64,000 nt of DNA from Symbiodinium natans (lineage: Eukaryota; Sar; Dinophyceae; Suessiales; Symbiodiniaceae), in assembly GCA_905221605.1 (NCBI GenBank), contig CAJNDS010000244.1, positions 124,670 to 188,669 on the forward strand, written 5' to 3'. Below, piece by piece: positions 40,898 through 51,735 of the stretch; the stretch's first letter is position 1; the number at the start of each line of letters is the position of its first letter. The translations under genes were made by a program, and so were the position numbers. Below the pieces are notes generated by a model. The model did no database searches, was not told where the DNA came from, and saw only the letters and a program-made list of their open reading frames with translations.

Positions 40898-41340
40898 CAG
40901 GTTCGGAGGCTTGGGGCGACTCTCCCAGGCACGTGCCGTCAACGACGTCTTCAAGATGCTGAACGACATGACGGCGCGAGGGACCTCTTAAGTGGTAAGA
41001 GTAATTCCATTACGAGCTCCACCCGAACCCGAACCCGAACCCGAACCCGAACCGGAACCCACCCCCCCCCCCCCGGGGGGGAGGGGTAGCATATGTATGT
41101 GTGTATATATATGTATAAATATATATATATATATTCACAGAACATAAAGAAGCAGAGCTCCAGAGTTCACTGCTGTGGGGCTCGGAGGGAGGCCTCCATG
41201 TATGCATCTAAGCTGACAACGCTTGGCCGCTGTTCGAGTAGGTGGCAGAGATCAACGGGACGATTCCCGACGACGACCCCGACTTGCTGCTGAAGGTGGT
41301 CACCAAGGACGGTGATAGTACAACAAAATATTTACGTTAA
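40898..41340 (+). CDS. Candidate exons of an unrecognised gene
   Basis: Two pieces look coding. About 40905-40985 encodes GLGRLSQARAVNDVFKMLND, then MTARG, with a strong donor-like GTAAGAG just after. 41242-41340 follows TAG and encodes VAEINGTIPDDDPDLLLKVV, then TKDGDS, and a stop. Both have balanced composition unlike the surrounding repeats. The intron between carries a CCCGAA hexamer tract, a C15/G7 junction and a TATA microsatellite. No family recognised. Confidence 0.35.
41022..41060. repeat. (CCCGAA)n hexamer tract
   Basis: Six CCCGAA units, followed by a C-run that switches to a G-run (41063-41087). Next to it is an (AT)n stretch at about 41100-41135. Confidence 0.9.
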
Positions 41341-44300
41341 TGGAATACTACATGCATTTTTTATTATATGCCATAATCAAAATCACAATCATAAGATTGG
41401 AGTTGCCTTGCCTCCCACCCCCCCTCCCACCCCCCCCACCTAGCCACAAACGCTCAACCAATCAGCTCTTTCGCGTGTCGGAGTTGGGTTTCCGTAACAA
41501 TGGCCGCATCAACACCTTGTGGTCCAAGAGCGGGAGTCCGCTCCTGTCGCTTGGGGCCATTTTCCCCAAAAACTCCCCAAAAGAAAGGGCCTAGGATGAA
41601 TCAGGGGGCCGAAACATGATGGGGCAAACCTTCTTTTGCCCTTCTGCGATGACTGGCCAAGCAAGTCGAGGCCTTGACCCCCAAGCAGTATATGGGTCCA
41701 TCAATGGGTCCATTATGGGTTTATGTGGGTCCAAATTGGGCCACGAAAGCTCCCATTCTCGAAAGGGCGCAGACGGGTCCAACATCGGAACCTATGCCTA
41801 CAAAGTCACCGACAAGTCCGTGGAAGTGACGATTCTCGACAGATCAGCAGCCTCTGCAGCCTTTGCAGCCTGTGATCCTTTGTAGTACCTTGTGGTTTTG
41901 AGCCGAAGCAAACCTCTTCAAACTCCCAGGTTCGAGACAGTTGAGATCGAACTGCCAGCTTCCCACCTGCAGAGATTCCAAACTTGACGTCCGAAATCTT
42001 CCGAACTTCGAAATTCTAGTCATTCTGATCACTCATGCTGGGAATCGGTTCATGTTTTGGATTTCAGGTTTCAGGCGGGCCGCGGATTTGCGCCAGGTTC
42101 CTTTTCTTCGAGCAATGCAGCTGCACACAGACGACCCAATCGTCCTCAGCCTAGCCAGATTTGCCAATGCCTCTCTTGCTTCTTGGCTTTCAAGATGGCT
42201 TGGGAAACAGGCACGACATTACGTCACCATTTCATGTCAGACGTAGGTTACTTAGCAGACAGATTACGGCTGTGCCGACGTCATATCCTCGAGCACGAAA
42301 AACCTACGACAGAGGGCCACAAGGGATGCGCCGGGTAGTCATGTGAAATCAGCTGAAAGCAGCATTGTAGGATTCTGAAAAGAATTGCAAGGATCCTTTG
42401 GCACCTTTCGATGCAAATAAAAGCGAGGCCTTCCAGATGTTGGAGAACTTGGCTGAAGGCTCCGACGCCCGACTCGTCGCCGAGCCTTTGCCACCTGCCA
42501 CGATTTCCATCTACTCGTCCCCTTTGATGCCCCGACTTCGTCCCCGAGTTGCTTTTGCAATAGATGCATGCAAGGCCGCAAGGCTCCGAGGTCCAGTCAG
42601 GCCTATTTAGTTACGTTGTGGCCATCTTCTTTTGGCTGCAAATGTTCCCAGGAGCATGTCCTTTTACAACACGCAAGGGCCCATCACGCAGAACTTCTCC
42701 GCCGATCCCGTAAGGCAGGAAAGGGTGCTAACAAGGTTAAGGACAAGAGATTCATGGAGGTTTGGCTTGGTTTGGCCATGAGATTCAGTTTGAGGCAGAT
42801 GGCGAGCAAACGTGACTACCCTAACCCTGAAGTCACGGCATCGGTCATGCCTTTACGGATCAGCGTGTGCTCATGGCTTGCACATGGTCGAAAGCTCGGT
42901 TGCAGACCGTTCTTCTTCATGCCCTTGTGAACACTCCGAACGTGCCTTAAACCGACTTAAACCACATACTCCGAAAATCTTCACTTATCACTTCATCCCT
43001 TCATCCTCAAAGCCCCCCCCGACTTCGCGCCGAAAAATGTTGGCTCTTTACAGGCTCCGCATGGAATTGCTCATCGAAGTTGATTCGGTTTCTGGGCTTT
43101 GATCAGGGCTGCTGTAGCCTGTTCGGGCATTTGGAGCAGGGCGGTGGAGCTCGAGTAGTGAAGAATACACATTAAGGTCAGGGCTTCGGAGGCAGACGTT
43201 TATTCTTTTGAGGGAGTTTTTTTGCAACTGGTTTATGTGGTGTGTCCTTCAACCCCAGAGGAGTGCGTTTCTTAGTTTGGAAGGTTTCAGGGTGATTGTT
43301 AAGGCTAAGGGTTTAGGGTTTATGGTGACTATTGGTGACTCATATCCCGTAAACCGAGGAGTGCGTCTTTTGGGACGATACCGAGAACCACTGGTCGACC
43401 ATCGGCATGAGCCTTCTGGAGTCTGGGAATGGCACCCGGGCCTCTGACTGAGACTGGTGGTGCCTCTGTTGTGTTCTGAATGGATTCTTTGGTTCTTTGA
43501 TCACTCTTGGGTCCCGGAAATGTCCATCTTCACGGTTGTTTGATTCCAAGGGCCCACAGCACGAGACTTACACGCGCCCGAGATTCCAAGTAGCGCGATT
43601 TCCCGGCAGCCGTCGACACAAGACGAGAACGGTGGAGAGTGGTGGAGAGCCGCCTCAGCAGGGAGTGCAGCTCTGGAGCTCAGGTACTGCGACGTGCTCA
43701 GTCAGGCTGGTGCTTGGAGTCTAGCTCACAAAATGCCCTGCATACAACAGTCGATGTAAGCAGCTTTTCTTCGAGGTCTGACAAGGACTAAGGCAAGAAG
43801 GCGTTCATTTCAGGTTAGCGGCTTCGGGATGAGTTTTTTGAGTTTTCGCTCTGAGATCCAAGCTCGAAGGTACGACCAGTTGCCCACGCTCCCCGCCATG
43901 GAGGAGGATACAGAGGCCTTTTGCTCAAGATAGCGCTTTTCAGGTCACCATCGGTCACCCTTTGTCACCCTTGGTGTGAGAAGGCCGGAATTTTTGAGCG
44001 CACAGCCAACAGCCTGCAAACGGAATTCTCAGGGTCATGATGAAGCACCCTTGACGGTAAAACTTTGAGGTGTAGCTTACCCCATCAACCCTGATTTCTG
44101 GAGGTTTACGATCCCAACCCTGCATCAAGCCTAACATGCGAAAAGCCCGAAAAGCGAAGACCCTCAAAGAATCACTTGAGGCCAAAGGGGACCCCATCAT
44201 TCCGGAGACCACAAGACCCTCTCAGAAGTTTCTCCAGCAGTCTCAGCATACAACAGATATAAAAGCCCTGTGTTCCACCTATGAGAGCCCTAAAGCAATT

Positions 44301-44940
44301 CCAGGCTGGAGTCGAAAGTATGCCTCCTCGGACGCAAGCCGGCATTGTCACCTTACACTGCATCATGTCGGCTTACTTCCCAAAACGACACGACGCGACC
44401 ACGCTATCCCTAGCACTGTGACGACTTTTTGCCATGTGCACCGCTGTTGCTTCCACTCATGCTATTGCTGCTGCTACCAGATTCTACCAGCTCCCGCGGC
44501 CCAAGCTGATACGAAACTATTTCATGTGCCTGACTGCGGGAATACCAAGACACAAGCGCGGCATAGCAAGAGATACGTGCCAGTAGACCCTTTTCTCAGA
44601 TATTTATGCTGGGCCAGGCTTATGTTGAAATGAGGGTCAGCTGGCGTCGCCGGATTCAGCTGTCTTAAGTGGCAGGGCCTTCTGGTGTCAGTATACACAC
44701 AGACATGCTAACTCTCTTTGCCTCCGTGTACGTTCATGTGGTCAGTTCCCTAAACTATGGTCCCATACCCTAAATACGAGGGGCCGCCTCCCCAAAGGGA
44801 CCATGGCATCACCACGTAGATGTAACTTAAACCAGCTTGAAGTGTCAAGCTTCAGACGATGACCTCTGCAAATCAGCTCGCGCCATTCAAGCTTTGTGAA
44901 ATTCCATGGCTAGTTGAACAACACTAAGACTATGGCAAAA
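41341..44940. other. Region with scattered exon-like pieces only
   Basis: Possible exon fragments, each weak: about 41760-41885 (SNIGTYAYKVTDKSVEVTIL, then a stop) and about 43578-43682 (EIPSSAISRQPSTQDENGGE, ending at a CTCAG|GTACTG donor-like site). A short telomeric run lies at about 43307-43323. The remainder shows no motif on either strand. Confidence 0.35.
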
Positions 44941-45475
44941 CCCAACAAAACGAACAAGAATCGAAGAAAACTCAAAACAAATCAAGTAAGCGCACCAAAT
45001 TCGCTCCAAACGGCACGTCGCTCGATTTCATGACTCAGTGCAAAGTATCAAAAGCAAATCGCTTCGATTTTTGCTTGGTATCAAAACTCCAAAGAAGATT
45101 CATGTCGCTTTTTCTGGTATCAAAAAATCGAGAACAGTCTCGCCGATTTTCTTCCAGCGATCCGGCATGTCGATGTTCTTGTTCATACTTCGGATCAGCC
45201 TAACCCTAGTGAGGCCACACCGAAATATTATTACTATATTCGAACTCCTTTTTTTGGCCGGAAAACTCACAGAAAGAATCGGCTTCGATTCCCTGCCATT
45301 CAAAATCGGAGAAACATCGATTTCGATTGCTCCGGCCGAAAGATGTAGAAAAAAAACGAATGATTTCAGTTTGATTTCTTTTCTTGATTTTCCCGAATGT
45401 ATTCTGATTTTTCGGCAGCCACTATCCCTAAATCATATCACATTCGCCCGCATAACTTTCAAAAGCTTACTTTCT
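44935..45475. other. AT-rich island
   Basis: About 540 bp clearly richer in A+T than the surroundings, with TGGTATCAAAA occurring twice (about 45077 and 45116). A 154-codon plus frame (45038-45502) rich in Ile, Phe, Lys and Ser runs through it but shows no family motif. Adjacent on the right is an inverted-repeat element. Confidence 0.5.
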
Positions 45476-45579
45476 GTTGGTCAGCAGGGAATGAGGGAAT
45501 GAGGTACCCTATCCCCCTAGATATACCCTGTTAAGGGATTGTATAGGGTACCTCATGCCCCCATTCCCAACTAACCAAC
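45476..45579. mobile_element. Inverted-repeat element, different family
   Basis: GTTGGTCAGCAGGGAATGAG... at 45476-45512 is the reverse complement, with six mismatches in 37, of the sequence ending CCCAACTAACCAAC at 45579. The inner part GATGAGGTACCCTAT-like is perfect. Length is 104 bp. The ends do not match the CTTGGAGG family. Confidence 0.75.
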
Positions 45580-46165
45580 CGTAACAAAGCTGCTCCACCA
45601 AGCCCTCAAGAGCTGGCTGTTTCCACCAAAGCCTTGGACCGCAGTCAAAGGAAGCCCACACTTTTCAGCCTCGTCGCCCGCGCTTTCGGGGCGACACGTG
45701 CCTGCAGTTGGCCATCAAGTTGGACCTTTAAATCCGCTGGGTTTTAAGGACGTCTGAAAGTGGGTTCCGCTACGCCGTTATGACGGTTTGGGGTGGCTTG
45801 GGAGTCTCTCAGGACTGAAACGAAATGCCTTTGAGTTCAGTTCTGATCTTTTTGCTCTCCTACAAGATGTTTGCCGGTAGAGTTGTGCCGAGAGAAGGGG
45901 GCTCTGAGTCGGTTTGACTCACACCATGTGCTTGCAGATGAGTTTTTCTGTACTGGGACTTGGCCCCTCGTTAGACACAGCTTCAAGCGTCTCCAAGGAC
46001 GTTTGCTTGTTCTTTGGCCTCGCAGATCTTCTCCGCAGAGGACGGGGTTCAGACGAACATCAAGCCAGGAACCTCCCAAGCATGGCCTCAACACTGAGAT
46101 GTGTGACGTTCACACGGCCTCAACCATTCAAGTGGCCAACCTCTAAACCTCCCCTCCCCCCCCCC
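45580..46165. other. Region without recognisable gene
   Basis: Overlapping frames on both strands around 45840-46146, none with a family motif. Ends at a C-run (46147-46164). Confidence 0.4.
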
Positions 46166-46167
46166 AG

Positions 46168-46839
46168 GGTTTGGCTTCGCTGGCGGAGAGTCGGACCCTG
46201 GATGAAACTTGGGGGTCTTTTCTCTCAGCAGCTCCTAGCCTTCCAAGCCCTCCAGTGCAAAGCTTGAGATGAAGTGGTTCGGTCATGATTGTTTAGGGCC
46301 GAAGGGCCCGAACGGGTACAGAGGGAACTCTACATTGTATTGTTTTGTCAGGGAAGCCCTTTTGTAGCCAAAGTGGAACCAAGGGACTGGGTGATCCGAT
46401 GGCCTGCCATCGCCATGTGGGCCCCTTGGACAAAGCCCAACTTCAAAAACAGTGCTTTGGGAAAACTCTGCTGTGGCGCAGCTGCTTTCAACTCTACCTT
46501 TTGATTTCAGGTTCCGACAGGTTCCGACAGGTTTCGACAGGTTTCGAGGTTGAGCCATTCCAACCGTTTTATGGATCCATGCCTTCGGCCGGGCTTCTGG
46601 GCTGTGAGATTCACCTGCTTCACGGCCGTGGCGTGACCAGCGTCAAGAGCAAAAGACAGACAAAGAAAAAAACAACCAAACCCTAAACCCTAAACCCTGA
46701 AACGCAGCTCTAACTTTTTTGCTTCAGAACTCTGAGATCTTAGAGGTCAGCATTGTGGCCGCCATCGGCCTCCTGCTCCGTGCTCGCCGGGCCGACAAGG
46801 AGTACGAGGTCGGCCCCAGGGCGCACGTCTTCATATGAA
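46168..46839 (+). CDS. Candidate exons of an unrecognised gene
   Basis: Four pieces look coding. About 46168-46272 follows a poly-C acceptor and encodes GLASLAESRTLDETWGSFLS. About 46289-46504 encodes VAKVEPRDWVIRWPAIAMWA. About 46539-46655 encodes FEVEPFQPFYGSMPSAGLLG and GCEIHLLHGRGVTSVKS. 46731-46839 follows TTTGCTTCAG and encodes NSEILEVSIVAAIGLLLRAR, then RADKEYEVGPRAHVFI and TGA. The last is the most convincing and has a short hydrophobic helix. The intron before it holds CCCTAAA repeats, and a TTTAGGG run follows the stop by a few bases. I cannot tell whether the pieces form one gene. Confidence 0.38.
46677..46702. repeat. Telomeric tract in a candidate intron
   Basis: Three CCCTAAA-type units about 25 bp before the acceptor at 46730. 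A shorter TTTAGGG run of opposite orientation lies at 46842-46860. Confidence 0.85.
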
Positions 46840-47213
46840 GTAGGGTTTAGGGTTTAGGGTGAAGTTCCTTGTGTTTAGGACCTTTAAAACTTTTAAGCAG
46901 TTTTGGGCTCTTCGCATCTCTTCACGCTTCGGACAACGAGGGATTCCGGTTCTCCTTCCAGGGACCAAGTCCAGCAGCTTCGGAGCAAGCAAAACAAGGC
47001 AAAATGCGTTCTGGAAGCACGCTCTTCAGTCACCTTTTTTTCAGCATCACGTGTCAATAATTCTTTGATGCACTTTGCTTTCACCCTTTTATCAAAGGGG
47101 CATGTTTAGTGCACAACTTATGGTCCTTTTACCAATACTTTTTGCCACAACTTCACGAATACTCTCTTCGCCTTAACGAGGGAACTCGGACTCCTTGTTC
47201 CTCGGCTGCACAG

Positions 47214-47348
47214 GAGAGGCTTCAGAAGCTTCTCCAGAAGGACACCGCGCGCCCCTTGAACTCAAGCGCGCGTGTCTTCGGAGAAACTGGCCTCGTTGTG
47301 GAGGGCGAAGGTTTGACTTCGGAGTTGCCAAGCGGACTTCTTTGTTGA
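47214..47348 (+). CDS. Candidate terminal exon, unknown protein
   Basis: After CTGCACAG the frame reads ERLQKLLQKDTARPLNSSAR, then VFGETGLVVEGEGLTSELPS and stops at 47346-47348. The start is a likely amphipathic helix. No family recognised. Confidence 0.33.
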   Translation, partial: ERLQKLLQKDTARPLNSSARVFGETGLVVEGEGLTSELPSGLLC

Positions 47349-50300
47349 AGTGGTTGTTGGTAGCCTTGCCTTTGCCAGGATCGTACTGGAAGAAGTCTTG
47401 AAAAGATTTGCAAGAGGCTTTTCCCTCGTCGCGGATTAGCACAGCTTGCAGTCTCCTGCTTGACATTCATTGCAAACTTCAGGCATTTGGGTTGAGAGCT
47501 GCGTGAGATCTAAGATCCCAAATCCATGCATCAGGTTTCAACAATCCTTGGTCACAAGAGACAAAGTCCTGCGCCCACGTTTCGCATGGATTAAGACGTT
47601 CATGCTTGAGAAAGCAAATCGCGTGGATTCCCGACCTGCGACAAGGCAAGATGCTCGTGCAGCAAGCAAAGGCGGAGTTCGTGCTGTTCGCAAAGTTGCG
47701 ACAGTCACGGCCTCAGCGACACACTGGGCCCTGAGCTTTAGGGTTCAGGGCCTCGTGGTTTGGGCAAGTGTCATAAAGCGACGTTTGCATGCTGCGACTC
47801 ATCTCTAATCTCTGTTTAGGTGTTTGGGTTTAAGGTGTGCCATTTGCACAGGCTTAAGGCTTGGGCTTAAGGCTTAAGGAAATAGCCAGCCCTGAACGGC
47901 GACGTTGCACCCGGTCGGAAAGCAAGCGATCTACATCGGATCGAGCACAGCACCCGATGCCGTCAAAAGCAAAAGCAAGTGTGGCCGTTACTGAACTTGA
48001 CTTGCGACCGTGCGGCATGCGGCAGCCATGGTGAGGCACACGACAGCAACCGCAAGGCCGCAACCGTAGGGGGGGTGGGGGGGGGGGGGGGGGCAGCAGG
48101 GCGAGGACAAGCACGCGGGGGAGTACACAATCTGGCAGCTTGGTGGCTTGAATCCTCAAAAAAGCGTACGGGGGGGGTGCAAGCACGCAAGGGGTTCTAC
48201 TGCTCGGCGGGTTCGAGCGTAGGTCTCGTGATCAAAGGAAGCAGCGAGCAAGTATGGAACCGAAAAGATGTGACCGGCTCACTGAGGTTGATGAAGCTCC
48301 GTGGCGAGCTCCAATCTTTGGGCGCGAGGCGAGTGGCTTCGGAAAGCGTGCATCTTGGCTTTCAGAGGGCAGAAGCAGCTCCTAACCTTTAAGACCAAGC
48401 TGCCGAGTTGATAGGGGCAGCAGGGGGCAGCAGGGGGCAGTAGCCACATCAGACAGAGAGCTGCGCAGAGCTCTAGACGTTGAACCTTTGGACTTCACTC
48501 AAGCAAATCTAATCGGAAGTCAAGCTGACACGGCCGGGCAGAGTGAGTGCTGGAGAAGAGCAATAATTCCACGTGATGGTACCCTGGATTTTCTAAAGTA
48601 GAGGTGCACGTTTTTTTCCCAGAAATACAACCTCACACCCTGAGTGTACCCTGATTTTTTGCATTTTCTGTTGTTTATTTCCAAACTCCTGTATTTCAGG
48701 GCCGAACCAAGCCGAAACTAGGTTGTTCTGGGCTTGCCATTTGGCTCCGAAAACCCCTCCCAACAGTCCCAAAACCAGCTCCAACATTCAAAAACCCTCC
48801 CCCAACCCTTCCAATTCCAGCAGGCCCGTCAGCAATGAATCCACCTAGGTCAAGAAGGAGCTCGTTGATGCAGTCTCAACCCGAAGACTTGTGAGTCTGT
48901 ATAACCTACTCAAATAACAGCTTCTCTGAGGCATTGGAGCCTGGTTCAAGCTCACTTAGGTCCGGGGGGGCGGGGAAGAGTTGGGGGAGAGTCAGGAAGG
49001 GGTGCAGGGATTTTGGTTTGAGGGTTTGGCCAGTTTGCGGGCGACGTCAGGCCCGAATGGTTCTGCATTCTTTCAAACCTGATGGGAAGTGTTTCCCGCA
49101 TGGCTTCAGGTTCTGAGGAAAGTGCTGGCGCATAGAGGGTTCAGCTTAGAGTTTGTGGCTTGGAGCGATGTGATGTGATGCGAAGTGCTTGACAAGAGTG
49201 TCCTGGCTCGTTAAGTGCAGCAAGTTGCATTTCTTCTTCGTGCAAGTAGGGAGGAAGAGAGCAGCTTAATACTCAAAACCTTGACAGCGCACGGCTTTAC
49301 GAAAGCCGCGAGACACAACATACCCGAAGGCGTCGATTATGACTTCCTCCACTCCCTCTACCAAGTCAGTGGCCAGACAGACACATGGCGAGCACTTCCG
49401 AAATCCGGGCCTTGGAACCTCAAGGCATCCCAAAGACATCTAGACATCAAAGCTGCCTTCGCGTACTCGTTCAGCTCGATTTATGTGCTAGATGTTCGGC
49501 AGTTCTGGGCCATAAACAGACCTGCCCTCGATCACGCGTGCCTTCCTGCTTGATTGCCGCTCAGATACGCTAGACCCATGTCTGACCTAGCGAAACAAGG
49601 AATATGCCGTTACCGTTAAAGGTTTGGGAAGCTGACACTGCAGATGGTGCCATGCACTTGTCGTGTGGCTTTGGGTACAGTGCTCTGTGTTTCGACGTTC
49701 TGTGAAGCAAGTGTTTCAGGATCAGACTTGCTGCAGCTGCAAATCAGCCTCCCTGTAACCCCCTCCATGTGCTCGCGAGGGCACACCCTCCGACGTTAGA
49801 ATGATTAGAACCTACCAAAGTTCCCAAAGTTCAAAAAACCAAAATGACAAAATGGGGCCCTTCTTACTTCTCAGGCGCTTCACCGAGAAGCCAGAAGCCT
49901 CCTGGAGCGGTTCCATGCGTCAGGCATCTTCCGGCAACTCCTTTACTTGCCACTCGCCAAAGACTGGTGCACCGCATTTACCTTATATGATTATTAATGT
50001 ATCTAATATCATTAGATATTAATATATTGCTATTCTTATTCTTAATATTTTGAATCTTTTGGTTCAGCTCCTCCCCGTTTCGCGTACAGCGTGTCGGCCC
50101 TCAACTGTGACCTCGCAAAAACCTTGTTTAAGACAAGTTTCAGGATCAAGAACATGCAGGTGGGTGCTAACTTGACGAACCCACCAACAGCAAGACATAC
50201 AACATCATACAACGCTTAGCACCGCCTCAAACCCTCAAACCAGGGTCCTCCCCACCCGAAGACTCAAGAACAAACTGCAGGTACACCACCTACTGCCAGT

Positions 50301-50550
50301 GGTCCCGTGTGCTGGAGCCAGCCTTGCGAGTCACCTGCGCCGCCTGGAAACGTGATTCATGGACTGTGCTGGAATGGAGTGGGCCTGCAAGCTGAACTGG
50401 TGTTGAAACGAAGTCCAACCAACTTGGTACTTATCCTCTTCAAGCAGGAACACAAACCGGACAGTGCACCCCTTTTAGGCCTCTAAAAGGTGGTTTTTGT
50501 TTTTGATTTTGTGGTTTTTTAGGCTTCAGGCCCCCAATTCTCAGGCAGAG
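47349..50550. other. Region without recognisable gene
   Basis: Includes a poly-G block at about 48068-48092, a CAGGGGGCAG triplication at about 48416-48442, and a small AT-rich palindrome at about 49993-50024 (ATTAATGTATCTAAT / ATTAGATATTAAT). A 112-codon plus frame at 49215-49553 has mixed composition but no motif. Confidence 0.4.
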
Positions 50551-50635
50551 CGCGGCGCCGTCACGATCTGCAAGTTTTACAGCGGCAGCTTGGACGGAAT
50601 TGGGGAGCTCTCCGGAAGCTTTATGGGACTTTAGG
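50546..50635 (+). CDS. Candidate terminal exon, unknown protein
   Basis: After the acceptor-like AATTCTCAG the frame reads AERGAVTICKFYSGSLDGIG, then ELSGSFMGL and TAG. High complexity and a clean acceptor are the only evidence. Confidence 0.33.
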
Positions 50636-51476
50636 GCTGGTGTTTTTTGGCAACGGGGTGCGAGAAAATTCACAAAAAAAGCCCGCTCTTGAGCCTATAG
50701 GGCCTAGGGTTCTTAGGGCTGTTAGCAGGAGAGAGTGCGTGAGGACTTGCTGTCGCGGCTGCGTTCTACAACCAGGGTGCCGCAGCGGGCGGACAAGAAG
50801 GACGAACCACAACACTTCTAGCGACTCATAGCAACTTTGGGAAGGACTCAGGGTTCTCCTGAGCCTGAGCTTCGAAGCAACTGAGATCCAAGCGAGGATG
50901 TGAACTCCTCGAAACGGACCACAGAGCAAGAATCGTCCGCAGCGCGGCGGCGTCCTCAAGAGGGAAAAGGAGAGTTGCTGCTTCCGATTCAGGCTTTGTA
51001 TGGCTCGAATGTTTCGATTCATCGCAAAGTGAACTTTTGGCTTTGCAGGTGCTTTCTTTTTCGGGACCGACTGAATGCCTGTCAAGTTATGCGCTGGGTT
51101 GCATGCAGCTAACATCGGCAGTCTTTGGGAGTGTCCAAGTAGCATTGCCTAACATACTTGCCACTGCTTTTTGAGCCCACGGCGCGCAGACTGTCCCAGG
51201 ACACGGTCAGGGGTTACACACGAATCGGGGCAATGTTGGGGCGAGGAGACACAGGATGAGCTGGGAGTTTTAACTTGGGGGGTTGTCGCAATCGTGGGCC
51301 GAAATGATTGGGACATTGGTGCGTTGGTACGGTTGGTTCATTGGCGTCGGTACACATTGATAAAACGCAGGGAATGCAGACAAAGCAGACGATTTTCAAA
51401 ATTGAGGACTTGCAGAAAAGGGTAGGGAGGGGATAGGGATAGGCATGTACCCTTTTTTTACATACATATGCCTCTC
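50636..51476. other. No gene assigned
   Basis: A 174-codon minus frame (50621-51145) is the longest but lacks motifs and is rich in Arg, Leu and Pro, as expected from GC-rich non-coding DNA. Confidence 0.35.
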
Positions 51477-51590
51477 CAGATCATCGCCTGGGTCTCGGGC
51501 GTCATCGGTCTACTTCCATTCCTGGTCTTGACGCTCGGATGCGCTGGGCCCTTTGGTGCTAGAGCTGCCCGCGGTGTCAAGCTATGAGGC
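51477..51590 (+). CDS. Candidate membrane-spanning terminal exon
   Basis: After CTCCAG the frame reads IIAWVSGVIGLLPFLVLTLG, a likely transmembrane helix, then CAGPFGARAARGVKL and TGA. Positively charged residues just behind the helix would favour a cytoplasmic tail by the positive-inside rule. Family unknown. Confidence 0.4.
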
Positions 51591-51639
51591 TAAAGGAATC
51601 TACGGGAGATCTCGCTCAGGGATGGCAAGTGTATAGTTT

Positions 51640-51735
51640 TTTGTTACACATACATATACATATACATATATACATATCTTTCTATACACATATACATGCA
51701 TACCTCTGTGTATATACACATATATATAGACATAT
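51640..51735. repeat. ATACAT/TATA microsatellite
   Basis: Compound ACATATACATAT repeats in the presumed intergenic or intronic region. Confidence 0.85.

Noticed and set aside
45270-45300. GGCTTCGATTCCCTGCC, like a tRNA T-arm
   Set aside because: No D-arm, anticodon arm or acceptor stem can be built upstream.
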